Shown here one piece after another: positions 1 through 12,900 of a stretch of 64,000 bases of DNA. The notes beneath the pieces were generated by a model. It did no database searches, was not told where the DNA came from, and worked only from the letters and a program-made list of their open reading frames with translations. Source of the stretch: Sarcocystis neurona. Its lineage: Eukaryota; Apicomplexa; Conoidasida; Eucoccidiorida; Sarcocystidae. The stretch covers positions 186,001 through 250,000 of the forward strand of contig KL647312.1 of NCBI GenBank assembly GCA_000727475.1, given 5' to 3'. The first letter of the stretch is position 1, and each line of letters begins with the position of its first letter. The position numbers and the translations under genes were made by a program.

Positions 1-1114
1 TCGTGAGCTGTCTGCCACCAAAATAGGTGACAAGTTCGTTGCCCCTGTTCTGAAGTACCGCCTGTGGAACGCGAGCCGGTGGTTACGGCTTGTGCACTGC
101 ATACAGCTGACGGTACGTCATAGGTACACGTTATGCATGTGTGCTTACACTTTCGTGTGCATTCCTTGTACAGATGTGTATGTGTTCTGTACAGGTGCGA
201 ATGCACTTGTCTAGGCGTGCATACGTAAGTGTGTGTAGTCCAGCCTAGCTTATTACTCGTTTAGTCGGGTACAGGCCTGCATATATATACATGTATACAC
301 ACGACAAGAACACCGAAGTACAGACGTATATCCGTGTGTGTCGAAGAGCACATCGTGATGCGGCATGTGCACTATGAAAGACAACGAACACTGCTGTGGA
401 ATGCAGGACTTTTGAAATTCGAATGCGTAGGAAACATTCTTCAGACAGGATTACGATATATTTTTCAGGTCACACATATTTATACGCATCAACAAGACCA
501 CCGTGTCTGGCTCAGATATGATTGTGTGCCTATGTGTCATTCGTAGAGAGTACATACTTTAAATGCGTGCCTCTCAATGTGGGTATAGATTGCAACCTGT
601 GAATGCGTGTACGGCGTATTAGGCGCGTATACACGCAAGGGTGTGTCTCGCGATGCGAAATGATCTGAAGCGCTACCAATTCCGACCTCTCTGACTGCCC
701 AACCACGTACATAGAAGTTGACACGAACATACTTTTTGCGGACGCATACGGATCGCTCATCGACGTCACATTCGCATACAAAACACTCGTATGCTTGAGT
801 TTGTCACGATTTTGCGTGGACAGTTGACTGCTGTTACGCTGTTACTTTGTGATGCAGCTTTTGTGTGGCGTTCTTCGTCCGTATACGACAGCAAGGCAAA
901 TGAGACGACGTGCATAAAGAACTTTCTCTCTTATGTATATTTAGGCGGATAAAGAAAGAGGGGGCAAGGAACGGTATCTATGTGTACAAATGTATATCCA
1001 CTGGTATGCAGACGTGCTTGCGCTGCCGCATCGATGACATGACGTGACACCAGAACTGAGTGATCAGCGCAGCGAACGTACACACGTAACACCACGTCGC
1101 TTCTGATCCCTTTT

Positions 1115-1399
1115 AGTTTGTTGTAGGATGTGTGCACGGGAGGTTACGCAGTGGACAGAAGATCCACCTTGCAGTTCATAAAAGCTCTTCATGGGGCCTT
1201 ATCCTCATGTTAAAAGTCACACCAGCTCCTTTTAATTCATCGTCACGCGTTCGAGTAGTTTGTTGTAGAATGTGTACACGGGAGGTTACGCAGTGGACAG
1301 AAGATCCACCTTGCAGTTCGTAGAAGCTCTTCATGGGGCGTTATCCTCATGTTAAAAGTCACACCAGCTCCTTTTTAATTCATCGTCATGCGTTCGACA
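1115..1399. repeat. Two-copy direct tandem repeat, unit 142 bp
   Basis: A unit beginning agtttgttgtag starts at 1115 and again at 1257. The copies differ at scattered positions (for example gatgtgtgcacggg versus aatgtgtacacggg, and cagttcataa versus cagttcgtag) plus one extra T in a T-run of the second copy. Both carry the same core ggttacgcagtggacagaag. The level of difference suggests an old but not ancient duplication. It encodes nothing recognisable. Confidence 0.9.
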
Positions 1400-2164
1400 G
1401 GAAGGGAGATATGTGAGGCGTGTGAGTAGGCAGGCGTACCGTAGCCAGTATTCTGAAAATCGTGTTTTCGATGCTGCTCAAACGGCCGGGGACCGTGTGC
1501 ATTTGATGACTTCAGTGACGACAACGACAGTTGCAACACTAGGGAATCCCATACTGTGAAGTGCGTCAGCTGTCCCTGCAGTGTGCACCGGCACACCTAT
1601 TCGGTCTAACAAGCCATGATTCCTCAGAAGTGGTCACGTGCTGGTGCGACTCTTGATTTCAAGAGCTGCCTGAATGCCATACACAGGTGTAGAACGCCTG
1701 TATACCGGACAGCAGGTATGAATGACAGCGCATAACCTTCTTAAACCCGCGCTCGTGTAGTTGCCCTTATGCATGCATCTGTAGAGGAGCACTTCTCTTT
1801 TTAGATGTTGGTGCCTCCGCCTCAGTGTACACAGTTCGTACTCTGCATCAAGGTACACATGAACAACGTGCAAATTCAAACCCTCGTAAATAGGGGCCTG
1901 CGCAAGGTATCCAGCATATATGCGTGCGCAGAAAGTATAAGGAATGAAGCACGGGAGAAGGTCTGATCCCTCTGTATATGAATGATTCTATTATTGCGGC
2001 ACACCTTTACTGGCTGTCTTCAGCTATAGGTTGAATTGCTGAGATTTACAACTTGTATTGTTGCAGTGAGCTGGCTACATTTCATTTCGCACGCGCACAC
2101 GTAGGCAGGCGATTTGTGTTTGTGAGAGAAGCGTGGTCGAGCTGACTCTGGTGTGGACATTGCC

Positions 2165-2581
2165 ATGGGACATGACTTGCGCTGGACAGCAGAGGAGATG
2201 TTTCCCTGGCGCAGCTGTGAAGCTTTACCGGCACATGCAGACCTCTGGCTGTCTGCGCAAGAAACATACTGGGTGCGTGCCGGCACCGTAGCGACCGCGC
2301 CAGAGAAGCTTTATCGAAATCCAGGGTGTGGAGGAGGTTTCACTGTTGCGCGGATGCCCACGTCGGCTGTAAAACGTTTCGCAAAGCTCCACATGCTTCC
2401 TTGGGGTCCCAGCAGATCTTACAAAGAAGATGTTTCACGAGTGCAGCAGCACGCAGTTTGTCACGTTTACTTTTCTATGCACGCAGATATGCTAAGACAA
2501 GCTGCAGTGCCGCTGCTCCATGAACAATCGTATTATCAGACAGAACACGTGCTACACAGCTATACCTCGTATGTTTTCTAA
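2165..2581 (+). CDS. Uncertain open frame, 138 codons, unknown
   Basis: An ATG at 2165 opens a 138-residue frame ending TAA at 2579-2581. It contains no low-complexity sequence and has a mixed amino-acid composition. No domain is recognisable, no splice partner was found, and the opposite strand is also open over 2020-2286. It could be a chance ORF in sequence of about 50 percent GC, or an isolated exon. It is listed only because it is the longest repeat-free frame in the first 9.9 kb. Confidence 0.15.
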   Translation: MGHDLRWTAEEMFPWRSCEALPAHADLWLSAQETYWVRAGTVATAPEKLYRNPGCGGGFTVARMPTSAVKRFAKLHMLPWGPSRSYKEDVSRVQQHAVCHVYFSMHADMLRQAAVPLLHEQSYYQTEHVLHSYTSYVF

Positions 2582-3589
2582 GTCTGTGTACTATTCCGGT
2601 ACCCGTGGGTGAGCCCTACGCTGCTGTTGGAGCGTACTTCACAACCGTGAAGGGATGCTAACTTACGTTTATGGCGCTAATACAATACCGCAGCAGTTCT
2701 GTTGTACCCTTCCTCGAGAGAAAGCTGCAACCTCGGTCCATGCTAAATAACAAATAGGAGCCGTATCTTCTTGTCAGACATGGACGCCTTGACGCACGAT
2801 GCAGACGGAGAGGTTGAGGACGTGACCCAATAGCATGCGTATTTGAGTGCATACACATACTGAAAATTCCAGGCGGTACGTCAAACACGTCGACAGTCCG
2901 GCACGGAGTATGTGGGAAATATTGTAGAAGAGTGTATTCTATAATTGCGCGCAGACTGGACCGAAGCAGCGCTTGTGGGTCACGAAGAGGATTCCTTTAT
3001 TTGCCTCGTGAAGCATATGGAGTAGGTGTCATCGTCTTGGCGTTCACTGCTGCACGGGCCAGTAGCATTCCATCAGTACTGAAGCTCTCGTGCGTCTGGG
3101 GAAAAAAGTGGTATCTTCCTCGTAGGAGTGTTGGTAAATGCAAAGATTCATCAGCCCCTCAGTATTTTGGTGGCCATGCGGGTGTTGATCTTCAGCAGCT
3201 GCACCAGCAAAGGAGGCCCTAGGAAAGCGCGATTTTTGTTCTGGAGTAAGCCACGTCAAGCAGCGGATTTGCGTCATGCTGTATGATGATTGTACACCTC
3301 CACATACAGGTGGTACTCTCTACTTCCGTTGACGTCCACGATGGCCCTAGGGTGCTCGCCTCCCATTTCAACGTTAAAATTGACGCCGCTACCAGCGCCG
3401 TGCTGTGATTTGCTACGCCTTACCTGTCACATACGAAAGATAAACGCCAAACTCGCGGTCGTCCAGAAAATGTTGCTAATGTCATCACCTCTTGTTGTTG
3501 GGCTGTACTCGCTGTCACTTGTAACGTGCAAGGGTAAAAAAAGGATGGGGCGAGTCCAGCGGAAGTATCGTGACTGATGATCATAGTCC

Positions 3590-3830
3590 CTGCTACTACT
3601 CGCACAACAACTACGATTAGTACTATTACTACTACTATTATTACTACTAATGCTGATTTACGCATAGTAGTAGTAGTAGTAGTAGTACTAGTCGTCTTGC
3701 TACTGCCACTACTATTACTGCTAAGTACCTCATTAACGTCACTACTACTACTAATAATAATAATAAAATTACTCCTGCTACCACCAGTACTACTACTACC
3801 ACGACTAATACTAACAGTACTGTGAGTATG
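3590..3830. repeat. Degenerate ACT/AGT trinucleotide array with inverted arms
   Basis: From about 3600 the strand reads mostly ACT/ATT triplets. After a short spacer (gctgatttacgca) it switches at 3665-3687 to an uninterrupted (AGT)n run, then returns to ACT/ACC/AAT triplets to about 3830. The ACT arm and AGT arm are complementary, so a hairpin is possible. Apparent hydrophobic ORFs on both strands here (Thr/Ile/Leu/Val runs) are a by-product of the triplets. Confidence 0.8.
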
Positions 3831-5699
3831 ACTACAAATACTCCAAGTAACCGGAATGTTACACGCACGGAAGTGTATGCGACAAGCCTACATGACGACC
3901 AATACGTAGTAGTACTACAGACGAGGCAACTGTCAACGTTGAATTCGAGGCCGATGCATTGCTGGCGTGGACAGCGATTGCCGCCGCCCACTCACTGCGC
4001 ATGAAACGCGCAATAGCGCCGAAATAACCTGCTGCCTGGTATTCCTATCCTACTCTCCCTTCACGCTGGTCAAAATTACATACATGTGTAGATAGACGTT
4101 AGCACTTCATGGCTGTTACTGCGAGTGTCTGCGGAGAAGGCCGTCTTAATCTGCTGCAGCGAAATACCATAGGGTTGCAATAATGAAGTTCTAGTAATTC
4201 CGGCCGTTCTACGTGGAAAGGCAGGCACCGGATCATCACTGCCCTTATACTCAAGGGACATTCGCCAACGTGGGCACTAGATAACAGCCACCCTACGTTT
4301 TGAAGAGTGCACCTTCAGCCGCCGCCCGCAGAGCCTCTACACATTTATTTCCGTAGGGGTGCATATTTGCACCGCATGACCATAAAGGTAAGCCCCAGTT
4401 GGTGTGTGGGGAGCATAACCCCGTACAGGGAAATTGTGTGTACGCACGAGTGTATGTACAGCAGGTGTGGATACACGTAATACATGTCTCCTCAAATAGC
4501 ATTTTGCTGCATTCTTCGATAGCGTACGCGTACGTATGTGCGCGCCTTTGTCCAGCAGTTCTATGTATCCACAGTATACGCATACTCAGGCAGCAGTTCT
4601 TTACATACGTAAGAACCGATACATGCTCAGCAAGCCGGGGCGTCGTCCGTAGTACCGAGGCCGGTATCTGTGGTGCACGACCAGAGAAGCTTGCAGGTGA
4701 AAGAAAAAACAGGCAGGCACACACACCTCTTCTTGGACGCTACAAGGTTACGATGTAGGCCTATATAAAACGAGAACGGAAATGCTGGGTGATATACATG
4801 CAACAGCCGCTGCCGCTCCAAGAGTAGGAACTCTTGGTGCTGCCTAGCCTGTTGTGAATGCCAGGGGTGAAGGTGCTGCCTGTACTACCCACCTGATGAT
4901 AACCGAGGATCCGTGTGAAAAGATGTGTAGTACCCTCTCTTTGACTCCAGGGGTGATGGAAGCGTGGCAAAAATCACTTCACGTAGATGCTACCGGTGAC
5001 GTTACCCCAACTGCTGCCGCAGGATTTTGGTGGAGCGGCTCTCCCGCTGGCGCTGCTGCTCTTCGTAGAGCGATTCCCACGTAGGCTGTCGTTGCCACTG
5101 CTTCTGCCGACCACGACATCGTCGTCGCTGTGACAGATTTGATTAGGCGATGCAACGACCGTGCACTCTAGATTCAATATGGCAAAGCGCGCCACAGCAA
5201 AACGCAAGATGCCTTTGCAGCTGGTGCACACCGATCTTCCACGCGCAACGTACTTCGTGTGTTCCGTCGCCGATGTCGCAAGCAACTCTACCAGCCGCTG
5301 GGTGGTATTTCTGACTATGACCTACAGAATTCACAACCTGGTATGCGCCCGATATAGACATATATGTACACGGGCAAAGTAAGTGGATGTATTTCCGTGT
5401 GATTCTGTGAGTGGACTGAGAAACTGCAGCTTACAAATGCGTAACACACGCACGAACGCGCGTAAGCCTCCGGTGTGACTGCGTGAGGTTGCACTTGATA
5501 AAACGCACATACGCGGCGAAGGGTCTCGAGTGCCTGGGTATGGCTCGCGGCACATTCAGTAATGCGTATGTGCATCTTTCGTGATAGCGACAGAGGAGGT
5601 TCGTCGCCGTCCTGCTTAAGCGTTGTATTCCCTTTTAATCTTCTTGTTGACTTCCAGCCAGCGAAGTCTGTCTTTCCAGGCACGTGTCGCCTACTCAAC

Positions 5700-6060
5700 C
5701 GGCAGTAACATAGTCCACCACACCACAGCCAGCAGCAACAGCAACACCACTTTGACAGACAGGTGCCGTAGTAACCATTAGCGGCAGCAGCACCGTGTGA
5801 CATGAACAGCAACAGGGGCAGCGGCACAGACAGGCGGCAGAGGTACCAACAGCAGGCAGCCCAAGTTGGGGGGAACACTTGTATAGAATGGGCTCTAGAG
5901 AAACCGTAGCAGCGGCACCTGCAGCCGTGGCAGGACACAGCACGGGAGGTCGATAGTACAGCAGCGGCAGCACACAGCAGCAGCAGTAGCGGTACACAGC
6001 AGCAGTTGCGGCACACAGCAGCAGCGGCAGCAACAGCACACAACAGTAGACCCGGCAGGT
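5700..6060. repeat. CAG/CTG-rich block
   Basis: Interrupted runs of CAG, GCAG and CAACAG, densest at about 5960-6050. On the minus strand this gives a long Cys/Leu-rich frame (5315-6109) that I treat as a repeat shadow, because the composition follows the triplet and no splice sites or domain are seen. CAG-rich blocks of this kind are typical of Eimeria genomes. Confidence 0.7.
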
Positions 6061-7939
6061 CGCAGTCGCAAACGTAAACGACGCTGATCGCGCTCACAAC
6101 AAAGGACACGGAATGCGGCCACTAGCGAAAAGTGGGAACGCAACACCACACGCAGCAAGCAGCCTTAGCAGTCGACGGCGCAGCGGCGCGGGCTGGTGCC
6201 GTAGCGGGCACCTGTCGGTGTCTCTCTTTTCGAAGCGTTGCCCACGCATAGCAAGCTGGGTTGTGCTTCCTTCGTCTGAAAATTGACAGTTCTGTTGCTC
6301 ACCTACTGCATGGACCACTCTGTACCGTCACAGTCATTGACGTAGACGCGAGCCCGTTGCTGTCCGCTAAATAGCTTCGGACACCTCCATGTGACACGGA
6401 CACGCCTTCATCGCAGAGTAAACGCTGAGCGCGTATCGTTACCGGTTTCCGTTCTCTGTCTGCCTCTACAGGCGGTGGTACCGGGAAATCTATGTTTTGT
6501 CTGAGGAGGAAGCAGCGGCAACAACACTAGAACGACAGAAGTGAACCAGGACATCTGGCAATTCAACCAGACGGCTGCGTGAACACCTTTTTCACATATT
6601 TCCTCGTTCGCGCAGCCAAGGCACAGCAGTTCGCCGTTGCTGGTTATGTTTCCCCTTTACACGTCCGAGCCTCTTGTCGCGTGCAGTAGACAAATGCATT
6701 CATGGTGGACGGTGTCGCGGAAAGTGCTGCAGCTACTGTTACAGCGACGTATACGTTGCCCAGAGCCGGATTTCCCTTCACACCGAAGACGTCCGATGGG
6801 GTTTACTAACCACCAGGAGAAATCCAGGGCGCTTGTCGACGTTTCGCTGGCCTTTATTTGAACTATAACAGGGGAAGATCAGCGGTAACAGACACTATAG
6901 CGACTATATGCGGCAATTACTCCGCCTACGGGTTTTTGATGGAGGTATTTCTGTAGCTGTTCCTGGAAACTGCAGCTCGTGATTGCTGCAGCGTGCTCAG
7001 CCGGTGAAGTCTCTTGTGACGTGTCTCGACCCCGCTAGTGGCATTCACCGATTTGCTGCCTTCGATGTCAACGGTATTTTTGCCACATGTGTACATGTGT
7101 GGATGCATCTGTCCATTATTCAATGTTGCACAACAGGGAACACAGGTAGTCTTCGTGTCAGGTGTGGATCTTGGTTGTCAGAAAAAAGGGCGGCTGCCGC
7201 GTGTGCTGTATTTAGCGTAGGGAGCTACACAATCTACTCCGGTAATCTCGTGGGCTCGTTTTTTGCGATGCCACGTGCGGTGTACGTGTCACACATACAG
7301 ATCCACGTTTTCGGCTTTTAAAAGTATTGCGTTGGAAAGTGTGTCAAGGAAGGAGAAAGCGAGGATGGTTCCACTTGCGGACAGTTACATGTTCGACACA
7401 TTAGGATATATGCTTGTACACGGGTCTGCGCATACTTGTACAATAATACGTCTACATCCGCGAAGGGTTACGTATTTCTCATTCTATGCTACTTGATATT
7501 TACAATCTGCTATACCTGTTAGCACGTGTACGTACACATGGACTGTTGTTATCTGCGTACACTCACATGTGTGAAGACCCTGACAAGTACTTGCACTAGT
7601 GCTTTCTTTTATAAAACGTAACGGGAGCGCAGCAGTGTCACCTGACGCATGTACCACGCGACAGGGCACACTCTCAGGGGCTGGGGGAGGCGTTACGTAA
7701 TGTGCTTCTACAGGCGGTGCGGTACTTGAAATGCAATACGTAAGGCAAGCTAGTAAATCTTAAGCTTGTGAACAGCTTCAATGTAAACTCGACGGCCGCA
7801 CGCATACGTGCAGATCTACACGTGTATTTAAGTAGATGCGTGTATACTAAACACACATCTCTGTGTGTAGGTTAACAAGATTTGATGGTAATATTTGCAT
7901 TTGTGGAGATGCACCACAGGAGGGCAGGCGGATCGTGCG

Positions 7940-8130
7940 TAGGCGGGGTTGCTTCTGCAGCAACAGCAGTAACACACACAGCAGCAGTGCCCCCGGAAGC
8001 AAAGGCAGCAATTCATCTGCAGCATACAGAGGACAAATAGACGACTGCTGTCTCGCCGAGGCAAGAAAGCAGAACTGCGACAGCGACTGCACCAGCGGCA
8101 GCACGGCCGGCAGAAGGGATATCAACCATA
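7940..8130. repeat. CAG/AGC-rich block
   Basis: Clusters of CAGCAG, AGCAGC and GGCAGC triplets that give a Ser/Asn-rich frame on the plus strand (7863-8366) and a Leu-rich one on the minus strand. No domain and no splice-consistent neighbour were found, so it is described as repeat rather than gene. Confidence 0.6.
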
Positions 8131-8279
8131 CCAGCTGCAGAACCGGCAGCGTGAAGGGCAAGAGAGAGAGGACGACAGCGCCGAGCAAGACTGTTTCGTT
8201 CTGCACAACGCACTCTCAGCTGCCACCCCGGTTTTCACAGGAGCCGACGCGAGGTGAGGAAAGCCAGGTAGTCTTTTTC

Positions 8280-8600
8280 AGCGGCAGTAGTAGTAGATCC
8301 CTCAGTAATAGTACTCCGATTACAAGGGCTATGTCTCTAACGATTGCTGATACTGAACCCGATTAGTACCACTGAGATAGGTACTGCTGCTACTATCAAT
8401 AGTACAATAGCTTTCACCAGTACTACTATTAATACCGCTATCATCGTGATTCTGATTCCACAAATACTGTTACCGACACTTCCACTTTCACTCACTGGTA
8501 GTTGTTACGACGTCCACCGCTGGCAGGGAAAATATTACCACTTTTACTATTAATACTCCTACACCAGTACGGCTACTGACACACACACACACTAGTCTCC
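8280..8600. repeat. Degenerate AGT/ACT trinucleotide tract
   Basis: A second stretch of imperfect AGT, ACT and ATT triplets, resembling the 3590-3830 array but more eroded, ending in a short (AC)n run near 8579-8592. It is non-coding as far as can be seen. Confidence 0.6.
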
Positions 8601-9961
8601 GGCAATACATTTACTGTTATTACTTCCATCACCAGTCCCACAAGCTTGAATACTGATGGTAAAGCGTGTACGAGTAAGGATAGGAGCACGGCCTGAACTG
8701 CTCTTACTGCCGAGTCTTTTAACTGTTGACCAACGGTAGCAGCCTGGACTGCACGACTACGCTTACTACCATTTTTAAGTGCTACATCTTCCACAACTAT
8801 GACCAGCATTGTTATTTACCGTGATACTATGTCACCCACTATCGTCGTACTGCGTCCGTTACAAGTAGTATAATAAGCAGCATTGCTACAATCTCTGCTT
8901 CTCCCCCTGCCTGCCCAGTATTGTAGTACTGCCTTGTGGCGGTGGCAGTGATTGATACTGGACTGCTCTACAGTATTGATGCTAATGGATGCTCTATGGT
9001 GGTCCCTACACGGAATCCGACGGGCAGCTCACCGTCCGCACCGGCAGTATCCGAGATTATGTATGTAGGTGCTTCGCAAGCCACCAAGAGGGAGAATACT
9101 TGAAGGGGAAATCCCAGAGGTGCCCACCCCTTCCTAGAGTGTATAGTTGTAAATGGGGTTACACTTATTTCCGTGGAAAGGTGTAAGCAGTTAGAGATAT
9201 ACGCACATGCAGCTGGACGCACGTCTGTGCGTAGCTATGTATCTGCTTGTTAGGGCGGGCCTGCGGGTGAAGGGGAAGCTCTCTGAATGAGCCTGTTGCT
9301 GTAGATCTCGCTGTGAACAACGTGCGTATAGCGGGCGGTCAACATGCGAGTGGTGGACGCAAGACTGCACGTGCTGCCTCACTGTGGCTAATTTGCAGAG
9401 GCATTCTTACATGAGCGGCCGTGGCTGTATTTCGTCGGTGTAAATAGGGAACGGACATAAGTCCTCTGTCAATACGGCGCCGTCTTTGTAGAACATCAGG
9501 TGCCCGGTTGCGCACAGGAAAACGTCCACGTACGCGTATTTTGAGAGGCTGCTACGCGTCAGTAACTACATGTGTCTAGCGGCACGTGTATGTGGCTGTG
9601 TATCTGGTTGTGTGTTGCCTTAAACGGAAGTACTTGCTACGTCTCGCGTATCGTCCCGCGCCCATGTGCGTTACTCACATATTTCATCCACGCGTCTGCA
9701 TTTGGATTCTGTGTATGTGTACACGTACACACGAGTACAGGCACACCCGTAGTTCTTGAGCGGATGTGCATCGTGTCTGTTCTTCATCGAAAGGATTTGA
9801 CACTACATGTCAAGTAAAACACCTGTAGGCAGCACCTTCTGAGTCACATATTCTTTGTTTTTGTCTTTCACATTTTGCCGCTGCAGTTGACATCTTTGTC
9901 AATCAAAAAGAGTGTAGGAGACCTCTTTTGCTTATTTTGTTCTACGAAGTTGCTTTGGAAG

Positions 9962-12900
9962 ATGGACGTAGCGCGTCTCCACAGCAGCCCCAGCAGCCCG
10001 GGTAGAAGTCTGCTGCTGCGACGTCCCGATAGTAAGGTAAAATCGAGCGGAACAACATGGCTCCAACACTTCTCGAAGTCCGCGAGTGGACTACTTCTTT
10101 TATCCACTGTTTTACTGCTATCGAAGGAAGTGGATGCACAAAATCGGGCTGCAGCTGCCTTTCCAGAGGAGTCGTTTTCGGATTTGCCAGCAGGTAACCG
10201 TTTTGCAGGGTCGCAAGCAGCTACGGCAGGAAGCAGCGGCAGCAGCGCCGACTTCCGCACCGTGAGCAATTCACACGCCGACGAGAAGAGGGAAGAGCAA
10301 CAGAGACAAGCAGCGGGATTCAAGCCTGAGGATGCGCGAGACTCAAGGAAGAACACCACCTCAGTCCCAATCACGGCTGAGAACTTTTTCCATTATCATG
10401 GGCGTAGCAGCACCGACGACAGCAGCCAGCGCAACACAGACAGCCGCACGGGCGCAAACCTCGGTAGCAGCCGCAGCACACGAGAAGAAATGCCGGCGAG
10501 CAAGTTTCGACAAAGTTACGAAGAGGCAAAAGACGGTGCTAGACTTCCATCAGAAACAAGGTCCTTCCTCGCGACACCGGCAGAGACGAGAGGAGCAGCA
10601 CGTAAAAGTGCAGCGGCACCAGAAGAAATGGCAGTAGATCCACGAAAGGCAACAGTACAAGCACTGGAAACCGCAGCGGCACAAGCAGAAGCAGCTACAG
10701 AAGCAGAGGCAGCAGCAGAAGCAGAAGCAGCGGCAACGGCAGCAGCAAAAACAGCAGCAGCATTTGAAACGGCAGCAGCAGAAGCAGAAGCAGCAGAAGC
10801 AGAAGCAGCAGAAGCAGAAGCAGCCGAAGCAGAAGCAGTAGCGGAAGCAGCAGCGGCACTAGAGAGAAGAGCAGCAGCATTAGAAACGGCAGCTGCAGAA
10901 GCAACAACAGCAACGGAGACAGCAGCAGCAAGAGAAGTAGCGGCACGAGAAGTAGTCGAAGAGGCAGAAGAACCGTTGGTGCCTTTGCGTGGTGATGGTG
11001 TGACGGTGGGAGAGGAGAAAGGAGTCAAGGCTTCATTGCAAGACATCGCAGCACTGGCTGCTGCTGCGGCAGCTGCCGTGGCCGCGCTGAACAACGGGAG
11101 AGCTGACTTTTCGGAGGCAGCGGAAGAATCAGGAGACGGCCCATTGCTAGGATTTCGTGAGGCTGTTTGGCGTGCACAAGTGGATGCAGCGGAGCAACCG
11201 CCAGTGGAAACAATACAGAAACTCGCGCAAATGGTTCAGGAAGCCAGAGAAGATGATCTTGGCGTTTTCGATCCAGTGGACGGCAGAGGAAAAAAAACCA
11301 TCATTTTACAGGAGTGGTATACGACTACGGTGGCCTCAACCATGGTCGGCCGTAGAGAAACCGATGAAGATGTAAGAATAGCTTTGCATGCTGGAGGTAC
11401 AGCGCATCTGGTTACAATTTCATAAAAAGACACAGACGCATTCATTTCGGCGTAAAAGAATTAGTGTGAAAGGGGTATGTGAGTGGAAGAGCTTTCAAAA
11501 GGGTTTGTATATGGAATTTTCAGGAATGCAGAAGCCTGAAAAAAGAGTGGGCACGAAGATTGTGCTGCACATAGAAGAGGCAACAGCGACACTTGCGAAA
11601 GAACTGAACTTGCTGCAGCAAAAGCAGCGACGCACGCAGAAACCCAAAGGATTGGTGCAGACGTCTATGTGGAGCATGCTGATGCAAGTCTAGACAGTTA
11701 GGACAAGAAGAAAGGCAAAAGGCCTGGAGCAATACCAGAATCTGCAAGAGTTTAGTGGTGCACCCAGAAGAGGGGGAACATCTGCCGAAGCAAGTTGCGG
11801 TGGATGCAGCACATGTCAGCGCTATACGTAGAAGAGAGGTGCCCGCCTGTTGTATAAGCTCACGTTCAAAATTTTCGGCGAGATGTTGACGATTCATGTG
11901 GCAATTCGTGTGGCCTTGACTTTGATTCGGACGCCAGTGCAGAATACACAAATGTAGAGAGAATCTCCTCTGTGAGTCCATATCCACACTTGGGGAAGCA
12001 TTCGCGGTCTACGCAGGGCTCGTTGAGGACGTCGAAGCTACGGAGAGAACAAAATGACTGCTGTTAACTCACTGGTACTGCCTGCGCTGTTGGAGACTGC
12101 GGGGGGCACAGGAGAGTGTCGGCTCTAAAAGCGATATATGCGCTTCAGGCACTATAGTAGAAAAATTGGGATGCTCGTAGAAAAAGGCGCAGCTGAAGGC
12201 GACGCTGCATCCAATATAAAGCAGCAGACATACATATACATATGATGGACATACGTAATTTCAACCCTTTGCAGACCATGAACTGTGGACTGCGATCATG
12301 CCCACTACATCCTGCTTTCACAACCTTACAGAAAGGCAGCAACGCCCCTGGCAAGCTTAGTGTCTGTAGGAGAGATACTTGTGCGAATACGCTGCAGGCG
12401 CTGCAGGCTTGTCATTGTACAAGTCGAAAAATGGGTGCGCTAGAAGAACTGATGGTTATTCCCTTCCACATGTGTTGTTGCAGCATTTGTTCCTGCAGCG
12501 TACCCTGAGCCTTCTTTGCGGAGAACACTTGCCGGGCGTGATGTGCGTGGCTGCCCTGCAGGCGTTGCTGGTTGGAGCTCCTTCTGCTGTGCGGGACGAC
12601 GTGCGATTCAAAGCTGTTTTTGATGGACACGGCGGAGAGCAGACATCGGAGTTCTGCGCGGATAATATATCTCGCTACCTAGGTGAAGCTGCGTGCATGA
12701 GAGTGGGCCGGAGACGTGCAGCATAGGCGAGATTAGTGTACTTAACACTGGAGACAGAGCTGCGTTGATGCAGCATGTGCTGGAGAGCCACTCAGAAATG
12801 TGGCGATCGTTTCCTAGGCAAATCTGCGGGTCAGCAAAGATAAGATAGAAGACGCTGAACAGGGACAGCTAGATGGAAGAGACGCACAGAGGAGACACTC

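Larger units (their letters stand above)
1..9961. other. Gene-poor stretch, no convincing gene
   Basis: About 10 kb in which I could not assemble any phase-consistent coding exons. The DNA is rich in tgtgtacgta/gcatacg-type simple tracts and holds the tandem duplication at 1115-1399, an ACT/AGT array at 3590-3830, CAG/CTG-rich blocks at 5700-6060 and 7940-8130, and a second degenerate ACT/AGT stretch at 8280-8600. Open frames exist but are short or forced by triplet repeats. The best unsupported one is at 2165-2581 and is listed separately. The stretch may include the promoter and 5' UTR of the phosphatase gene that starts at 9962. Confidence 0.6.

Noticed and set aside
5315..6109. 264-codon Cys/Leu-rich minus-strand frame
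   Set aside because: Composition follows the underlying CAG/CTG triplets; no domain, signal or splice partner.
7863..8366. 167-codon Ser-rich plus-strand frame
   Set aside because: Driven by AGC/CAG triplets with an equally open opposite strand; no recognisable domain.
9875..9961. Upstream extension of the PP2C first exon beginning with TTG at 9875
   Set aside because: No ATG in this part; the first in-frame ATG is at 9962, which places the hydrophobic core at a sensible position.
10516..11094. 192-codon Ala/Ser minus-strand frame
   Set aside because: Shadow of the coding CAG block of the PP2C first exon.
11372..11425. Natural stop of the first-exon frame, making it a separate 488-aa protein
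   Set aside because: The PP2C motif GRRETDED ends at a consensus GTAAGA donor and joins exon 2 in phase, so the 18 codons after it are taken as intron.
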